A stretch of DNA of 10,286 bases from Aquifex aeolicus (GTDB lineage: Bacteria > Aquificota > Aquificia > Aquificales > Aquificaceae), in assembly GCA_015662815.1 (NCBI GenBank), contig DQTK01000149.1:1-10286 (forward strand), given 5' to 3'. The translations under genes were made by a program, and so were the position numbers. This document shows positions 6,257 through 10,286 of this stretch, piece after piece (position 1 is the first letter of the stretch; each line of letters opens with the position of its first letter). Below the pieces are notes generated by a model. It was given only the letters and a program-made list of their open reading frames with translations. It ran no database searches and was not told the origin of the DNA.

Positions 6257-7468
6257 ATGAAGATAGCATTTTTAAGACCGGGGGAACTGGGTGTACCGGC
6301 AAAACATGTATATGCAATTCTCGAATACCTTAAGGAAAAAGGTGCAGAGATAAGGGAGTATGACTTAAAAGAAAGAGACCCTCAATCCGTGGTTCGGGAA
6401 CTTGAAGAGTGGCGACCGCTCTTTCTTATGGATACAAACGGTACCGGAATAATAGTTGGAGAAAGAGATGGAAAAAAGTATATTCTTTCCGACCTTCTTG
6501 GAATAGTACACGTAAGTATATTTGTGGATGACCCCTTACTCTTCTATCCCGCTTTTGAGGGTGTAGAGAAACCTCAAAACTATATAGCTTTTATAACGGA
6601 TTTGAAGCATACGGATAGCTTAAACCTTTTAGGTATCTCTAATGTAAGCTATATTTCTCCTTTCGTGAATGAGAATCTTTTCCCTGAACCTGAAAAAGAA
6701 AAAGATATAGAAATAGCCTTTGTAGGACCTGTTATAGACCCGCAGATAATTAGTAACGCCGTTTCTCAGAATTACCCTCAAGAGATAATGCCCTTTTTCT
6801 TCGAAACGGGAGAGTTTATGTTCAGAAATCCTGAAGTACATGTATTGACGGCTTTTAATTACGTATTTGGTTTGTTTAATCCTCAGGTTCAGGAGCAGTT
6901 CAACAAATGGCGTGAAAAAAATCCCTCGCTTTTCTACAAATTCCTAAATGACATAGCTGCGTATACTACTATGAGAAGGAAAATCTACCTGCTTCACTTC
7001 CTTGAAGGAATGGAAATAAAAATTCTCGGAGATTATCAAGGAAATCTCTTCGAGGGTCACGAAGCTGTAAAAGTAAGTTCATACGAACAACTATTAAAGT
7101 ACTACTCAAGTTCTAATCTTGTAATCTTTGTCGCTCCTCAAACTATCCCGACAGGGTTCAGTTTCATTCCCTTGGAAGCACTATATATGGGAAGTGCAGT
7201 GATGACCGATTTTAAAGGTACTATTCCGGGATTCTTAAAACCCGATGAAGAAATCATAACCTTTGCACCTCTGGATAGAGCAGACCTTGAAGAAAAGGTT
7301 CTATTCTACTTAGAAGATAGGGAATCTCTTCAAAATATAGCGGAAAAAGGTCAAAAAGCTGTAAAGGAAAGATTTAAGGTAAATGACAGAGCAGAATTCA
7401 TCTATAACGTACTGAAAGATATAGAAAGACAATTTGAAGAAGCTCTAAAAAATCAACCATCCAGATGA
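6257..7468 (+). CDS. CgeB/DUF3880-like GT-B glycosyltransferase
   Basis: This 403-residue protein has the two Rossmann-like halves of a GT-B glycosyltransferase. The N-terminal half starts MKIAFLRPGELG and has the segment VHVSIFVDDPLLFYP (84-98), which resembles the HxxxxDDP core of DUF3880/CgeB proteins. The middle strand IEIAFVGPVI (151-160) opens the second half. The C-terminal half has EIKILGDY (253-260), VKVSSYEQLLKYYSSSNLVI (271-290), the sugar-nucleotide-site region TGFSFIPLEALYMGSAVMTD (299-318) with the E-A-G pattern, and a helical tail including AEKGQKAVKERF, typical of Glyco_trans_1_2. No signal peptide is seen, so it is probably cytoplasmic or membrane-associated. Donor and acceptor are unknown; cell-surface glycan or protein glycosylation is a guess. 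It begins 13 bp after lgt with no recognisable Shine-Dalgarno sequence and is probably cotranscribed with it. The 51 bp after it, up to the tRNA gene, hold no clear terminator. Confidence 0.75.
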   Translation: MKIAFLRPGELGVPAKHVYAILEYLKEKGAEIREYDLKERDPQSVVRELEEWRPLFLMDTNGTGIIVGERDGKKYILSDLLGIVHVSIFVDDPLLFYPAFEGVEKPQNYIAFITDLKHTDSLNLLGISNVSYISPFVNENLFPEPEKEKDIEIAFVGPVIDPQIISNAVSQNYPQEIMPFFFETGEFMFRNPEVHVLTAFNYVFGLFNPQVQEQFNKWREKNPSLFYKFLNDIAAYTTMRRKIYLLHFLEGMEIKILGDYQGNLFEGHEAVKVSSYEQLLKYYSSSNLVIFVAPQTIPTGFSFIPLEALYMGSAVMTDFKGTIPGFLKPDEEIITFAPLDRADLEEKVLFYLEDRESLQNIAEKGQKAVKERFKVNDRAEFIYNVLKDIERQFEEALKNQPSR

Positions 7469-7519
7469 ACTTTCCTCCTACCGATTTTACTTTTTCCGTT
7501 GATGATTCCAAGAGAATAA

Positions 7520-7596
7520 TGGTGTGCCCGGCGGGACTCGAACCCGCGACCTCGAGATTAGGAATCTCGCGCTCTATCCACCTGAGCTACGGGCAC
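7520..7596 (-). tRNA. tRNA-Arg (anticodon CCT)
   Basis: On the minus strand the acceptor strand GTGCCCG (7596-7590) pairs with CGGGCAC (7530-7524), followed by the discriminator A and an encoded CCA (7522-7520). The D arm contains AGCTCAGGTGGATAGAGC. The anticodon stem CGAGA/TCTCG encloses the loop TTCCTAA, so the anticodon is CCT, which reads AGG. The T arm is GCGGG-TTCGAGT-CCCGC. All stems are G+C-rich, as expected in a hyperthermophile, and contrast with the AT-rich flanks. AGG is a frequent arginine codon in the neighbouring genes. The gene lies head to head with ilvC. Confidence 0.97.
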
Positions 7597-7650
7597 TACC
7601 TAAAAATAAAATTATAATATTACCTACAATAGTAACAAAGGAGGTTTTGA
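7597..7650. promoter_or_regulatory. Divergent promoter region of tRNA-Arg and ilvC
   Basis: The self-complementary stretch ATTATAAT (7611-7618) gives a TATAAT on each strand: 7613-7618 on plus and 7616-7611 on minus. The minus copy lies 14 bp from the tRNA 5' end and has a TTGTTA-like -35 (7638-7633) at a 16-bp spacing, so it is a good tRNA promoter candidate. The plus copy lacks a recognisable -35, because that position falls in the tRNA gene. No attenuator, T-box or leader peptide fits in the space before ilvC. Confidence 0.5.
7637..7644 (+). promoter_or_regulatory. Strong ribosome binding site of ilvC
   Basis: AAAGGAGG, a near-perfect anti-16S match, stands 6 nt before the ATG at 7651. 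It fixes the start and suggests high expression, in contrast to most genes here, which have weak or no Shine-Dalgarno sequences. Confidence 0.8.
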
Positions 7651-8652
7651 ATGGCAAAGATATATTACGATTCCGATGCAAGTCTTGATATTCTGAAAGA
7701 TAAAGTAGTCGCAATTCTCGGATACGGAAGTCAAGGACATGCTCACGCTCTTAACCTAAAAGATAGCGGTCTAAAGGTAATTATCGGACTTCACAAGGGG
7801 AGTAGGTCAAGAGAAAAAGCAAAAGCTGATGGGTTTGAGGTTTACACCCCGAGAGAAGCAGCCGAGAAGGCGGATATTATAATGTTCTTAATTCCGGATA
7901 CCGTTCAATCTGATGTGTATAAAAATGAAATTGAACCTGTATTAGATTCTTCAAAAACGTTAGCCTTTGCCCACGGATTTAATATACACTTTAGACAAAT
8001 AGTTCCTCCCAAGGATGTAGATGTCTTTATGGTAGCTCCGAAGGGACCGGGACACCTTGTAAGGTGGATGTACACAGAAGGAAAAGGAGTTCCTGCATTA
8101 GTAGCTATTTATCAAGATGCATCCGGTAGCTGTAAGGATAAAGCTCTCGCTTACGCTAAGGGAATCGGAGCCACAAGAGCCGGTGTAATAGAAACTACTT
8201 TCAAGGAAGAAACCGAAACGGATTTATTTGGAGAACAGATGGTTCTCTGTGGAGGAGTTACCGCTTTAATAAAGGCTGGTTTTGAAACATTGGTGAAAGC
8301 AGGATACCAACCTGAAGTAGCTTACTTTGAATGTCTTCACGAACTTAAACTTATAGTGGATCTAATCTACGAGCACGGAATATCGGGAATGAGATATTCT
8401 ATTTCAGATACAGCTAAGTACGGAGATGTTACAAGAGGAGAAAGGATTTACGAAGTTGTCAAACCTGTTATGGAAAAGACATTGGAAGAAATTCAAAAGG
8501 GAGAATTTGCAAGGGAGTGGATCCTTGAAAATAAAGCAGGAAGACCTGTTTATCACGCACTTCTCGAAAGGGACAGGGAACACCTTGTAGAAAAGGTAGG
8601 TGAAGAATTAAGAAAAATGATGCCGTGGCTCGGGAAAAAGGGACTTAAATGA
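7651..8652 (+). CDS. ilvC: Ketol-acid reductoisomerase (NADP+)
   Basis: IlvC isomerises and reduces 2-acetolactate or 2-aceto-2-hydroxybutyrate to the dihydroxy acid in valine, leucine and isoleucine synthesis. The 333-residue length is that of class I (short-form) enzymes. The N-terminal Rossmann domain has GYGSQGHAHALNLKDSG (24-40), and the cofactor loop after strand 2 is GLHKGSRSREKA (46-57), whose serines and arginines suit NADPH. Catalytic and metal-binding groups are H108 in FAHGFNIHF, K131 in APKGPGH, D191 and E195 in TDLFGEQ, E227 and E231 in ECLHELKLIVD, and the substrate serine in MRYSISDTAKYGD. The protein is complete, with no missing key residue. The last bases overlap the phosphatidyltransferase start as ATGA. 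The ilvBN and ilvD genes are not adjacent, which fits the scattered operons of this lineage. Confidence 0.98.
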   Translation: MAKIYYDSDASLDILKDKVVAILGYGSQGHAHALNLKDSGLKVIIGLHKGSRSREKAKADGFEVYTPREAAEKADIIMFLIPDTVQSDVYKNEIEPVLDSSKTLAFAHGFNIHFRQIVPPKDVDVFMVAPKGPGHLVRWMYTEGKGVPALVAIYQDASGSCKDKALAYAKGIGATRAGVIETTFKEETETDLFGEQMVLCGGVTALIKAGFETLVKAGYQPEVAYFECLHELKLIVDLIYEHGISGMRYSISDTAKYGDVTRGERIYEVVKPVMEKTLEEIQKGEFAREWILENKAGRPVYHALLERDREHLVEKVGEELRKMMPWLGKKGLK

Positions 8653-9272
8653 ATTTAACAAGTAAAAGAGAAGTTTTAAAAAAACTGTATTACCCTCTCG
8701 GGGAGACCTTGGCGCGAACCGGACTTCCCCCCAACTTTATAACCCTTTTATCCCTTTTCCTGGGTAGTATATCAGCTTACTTTTATTTTCACCAAAAAGT
8801 TCTAACTGGAGCAGTGCTTTTAGCTTTATCTGGACTCTTTGACCTTCTTGATGGAGTAGTTGCAAGAACTACCAGAAAAACCTCCAAGTTTGGAGCGGTG
8901 TTTGATTGGATAGCGGATAAATGGACCGACGGTTTTGTCTTGGGAGCTATAGGTTTTGCATATGCTTCACCCTTCGTTGCAATTACAACCATAATGGTTT
9001 CTATGCTCCATTCCTTTATCAAGCCGGTAGCTTATGCGGAAATAGGATATACGGAAAGAAAAAAAGGTAAAATAATAGACCCTCTGGAAGGTGTTGGGTT
9101 TTTCGGTAGACCCGAAACCCACATCACAATAATACTTTTTTCTATTCTCGAAAGAACTCCTTTTCCGTTAGGCTTAAGCTTTGGAATAAAATTAGTAGCA
9201 CTCCTTACTCTGTTATCGCTCCTAATGAGGGTTTTCTACCTATACAAAAAATACGGAAGAGAGTACGAGTGA
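8649..9272 (+). CDS. CDP-alcohol phosphatidyltransferase family protein (PgsA-like)
   Basis: The 207-residue integral membrane protein carries the complete CDP-alcohol phosphotransferase signature D65-x2-D68-G69-x2-A72-R73-x8-G82-x3-D86-x3-D90. The aspartates bind two metal ions and the CDP-linked lipid. Membrane segments are apparent at about 27-47, 50-66, 93-125 (probably two) and 155-200 (probably two). These enzymes join CDP-diacylglycerol to an alcohol such as glycerol 3-phosphate, inositol phosphate or serine. Phosphatidylglycerophosphate synthesis is the default guess, which would supply the lipid substrate of Lgt. The GFFGRPETH block (about 149-157) recalls archaeal-type and inositol-phosphate enzymes as much as PgsA, so the acceptor is left open. 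The start overlaps the ilvC stop by 4 nt (ATGA), giving translational coupling. The stop is 2 bp from that of the convergent FUN14 gene, leaving no room for a terminator. Confidence 0.88.
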   Translation: MNLTSKREVLKKLYYPLGETLARTGLPPNFITLLSLFLGSISAYFYFHQKVLTGAVLLALSGLFDLLDGVVARTTRKTSKFGAVFDWIADKWTDGFVLGAIGFAYASPFVAITTIMVSMLHSFIKPVAYAEIGYTERKKGKIIDPLEGVGFFGRPETHITIILFSILERTPFPLGLSFGIKLVALLTLLSLLMRVFYLYKKYGREYE

Positions 9273-9274
9273 TG

Positions 9275-9580
9275 TTAAGACTTCATTCCTGCGGTAAATC
9301 CTATAGCAAATCCTCCCAATGATGCCACCGGTGCTGTAATGCCTTTTACAAAGTTTTTAAAACCTTCGTATAGATAATTAATCCAAGACTCAAGGTTATT
9401 CCAGTGGATTTCCGCTATTCCCTTATTGCTGAGGTATATAAGTCCTATAAGGTATAAACCTATGAGAAAAACGAAAAGCTTAAAAACCCTTTTGAGTGTG
9501 AAACCTAAGGTAAAACCTATCAGGGCACCCGTTCCGAATTCTTTAAAGATATCACTTTGTAAAAACTGCTCGAAGTTCAT
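9275..9580 (-). CDS. FUN14-family small membrane protein
   Basis: This 101-residue protein has three hydrophobic, glycine-rich segments at about 13-30, 33-51 and 78-98. The pattern GTGALIGFTLGFTLKRVFKL, then FLIGLYLIGLIYLSNKGI and a second glycine-rich helix ending GFAIGFTAG, is that of the FUN14 family (PF04930). Eukaryotic FUNDC1 is a mitochondrial mitophagy receptor; the LC3-interacting N-terminal extension is absent here, and the bacterial role is unknown. A purine-rich GAGGGGG (9594-9588) lies 7 nt before the ATG, inside the end of the phosphorylase gene, whose stop overlaps this start as ATGA. Expression is therefore probably coupled to the phosphorylase, although no functional link is obvious. 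Confidence 0.85.
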   Translation of the reverse strand: MNFEQFLQSDIFKEFGTGALIGFTLGFTLKRVFKLFVFLIGLYLIGLIYLSNKGIAEIHWNNLESWINYLYEGFKNFVKGITAPVASLGGFAIGFTAGMKS

Positions 9581-10286
9581 ACTTCTGCCCCCTCTAATAT
9601 TTTTTCACAATTGCAACTTCTATCTTCAGTAAGGGATTTTATAAAAGAAGTTAAAATTTCCTTTATTTCTTCTTCCTTTTGCTTCATCAGATTTATAACT
9701 TCATCACTTGTCAGTCTGTAGCCTGCTATCCCTGCTGCAGGATTGGCTACAACACATAAACTTGCATAACACATAGTTAGTTCTCTTGCCAAAACTACTT
9801 CGGGATATCCTGTCATTCCTACAACATCCGCTCCCAGTTTCTCCAACATCTTTATTTCCGAGGGAGTCTCAAATCTGGGACCTTCCGTGCAAGCATAGAC
9901 TCCTTTTCTGTGAAACCTGAAGCCTTTTTCCTCCAGAACTTGGATTAAAGTACTTCTCATTTCCGGGCAGTAAGTAGAGCTTACGTCTATGTGAACCACT
10001 TTCTTTTTATTTAAAAATTCTACAACTTTATCCTCTCCATCGACATTTGGGGAAAAGATACCTTCGAAGAATGTTGATTTTCTGCTTTTTGTAAAATCTA
10101 AGAAGTCATCTATAACGACAAAATCTCCCGGCATCAATAGTTTGTTTATACCTCCTACAGCTGAAATTCCCAGAACTCTTTTTACACCTAACTCTCTTAA
10201 AGCCCACAGGTTTGCTTTATAAGGAACGAGATGTGGAGGATATTGGTGATTTCTCCCATGCCTTGCTAAAAAGGCAACTTTTTTAC
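9577..10286 (-). CDS. MTAP/PNP-family nucleoside phosphorylase, 5' end outside window
   Basis: About 235 C-terminal residues are present; roughly 45-55 N-terminal residues, including the GGSGL phosphate loop, lie beyond the right edge. Near the edge the protein reads VAFLARHGRNHQYPPHLVPY, then NLWALRELGVKRVLGISAVG and PGDFVVIDDFLDFTKSR. Further on come YACTEGPRFETPSEI, GADVVGMTGYPEVVLARE and CYASLCVVANPAAG. These are the conserved blocks of the methylthioadenosine phosphorylase group of trimeric nucleoside phosphorylases, which split a nucleoside and phosphate into purine base and (methylthio)ribose 1-phosphate in purine salvage and the methionine cycle. In adenine-specific MTAPs the block after CYAS carries two aspartates (DYDCW in human); here it is NPAAG, with Asn at codon 9744-9742. 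A 6-oxopurine enzyme (methylthioinosine phosphorylase or PNP) is therefore at least as likely as MTAP. The stop overlaps the FUN14 start. Confidence 0.9.
   Translation of the reverse strand, partial: KKVAFLARHGRNHQYPPHLVPYKANLWALRELGVKRVLGISAVGGINKLLMPGDFVVIDDFLDFTKSRKSTFFEGIFSPNVDGEDKVVEFLNKKKVVHIDVSSTYCPEMRSTLIQVLEEKGFRFHRKGVYACTEGPRFETPSEIKMLEKLGADVVGMTGYPEVVLARELTMCYASLCVVANPAAGIAGYRLTSDEVINLMKQKEEEIKEILTSFIKSLTEDRSCNCEKILEGAEV

Noticed and set aside
7469..7519. Possible terminator or small RNA between the glycosyltransferase and tRNA-Arg
   Set aside because: No stem-loop with a T run is visible on either strand; it is a plain 51-bp spacer.
9426..9632. Plus-strand open frame across the FUN14/phosphorylase junction
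   Set aside because: It is antisense to two well-supported overlapping genes and has no recognisable motif or ribosome site.
9577..10137. A complete short phosphorylase starting at 10137
   Set aside because: The same frame stays open to the right edge and encodes conserved family blocks (FLARHGRNH, LWALRELGVKRVLG). The gene therefore extends beyond the window and 10137 is internal.
1..10286. CRISPR array, insertion sequence, prophage or attachment site
   Set aside because: No regularly spaced repeats, transposase or integrase fragments, or tRNA-end duplications were seen. The tRNA-Arg is not followed by a repeat of its 3' end.

Overview
The window looks like chromosome of a hyperthermophilic member of the Aquificaceae, close to Aquifex aeolicus. 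DnaA, which has a very short N-terminal region joined almost directly to the AAA+ domain, resembles the A. aeolicus protein as I remember it but is not identical. I therefore infer a sister strain or species. Supporting signs are AGA/AGG- and ATA-rich codon use, Lys/Glu-rich proteins, very tight gene packing, and small operons of functionally unrelated genes. No comparison could be run, so the assignment rests on recall.

Layout from left to right. Positions 1-87 (minus) hold the 5' end of purH. It is preceded by an AT-rich block with repeated AAAATTTTAAA units and a 14-bp palindrome. Next is a decayed aldo/keto reductase (121-795, plus) with no start, a frameshift and an internal deletion. 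The plus-strand run dnaA (889-2085), a YhcC-type radical SAM gene (2143-3099) and a one-TPR small protein (3102-3338) follows. A minus-strand cluster reads queD (4910-5398), a broken exported rhodanese (4283-4905) and an AT-rich orphan membrane protein (3344-4279), spaced like one operon. Divergent from queD are lgt (5431-6243) and a CgeB-like GT-B glycosyltransferase (6257-7468). A tRNA-Arg(CCT) gene (7520-7596, minus) diverges from ilvC (7651-8652), which overlaps a CDP-alcohol phosphatidyltransferase gene (8649-9272). The window ends with a minus-strand pair: an MTAP-family nucleoside phosphorylase, cut by the window edge, overlapping a FUN14-family membrane protein.

Most of this is housekeeping: replication initiation, purine synthesis and salvage, queuosine precursor synthesis, lipoprotein and phospholipid synthesis, and branched-chain amino acid synthesis. 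I see no mobile element, CRISPR array or defence locus. The less ordinary material is: (1) two multiply broken genes in a compact genome, (2) an AT-rich uncharacterised membrane protein in the queD-rhodanese operon, (3) a nucleoside phosphorylase whose purine-site motif suggests a 6-oxopurine substrate rather than adenine nucleosides, (4) an Lgt with a variant active-site motif, and (5) repeat and palindrome DNA in front of purH.
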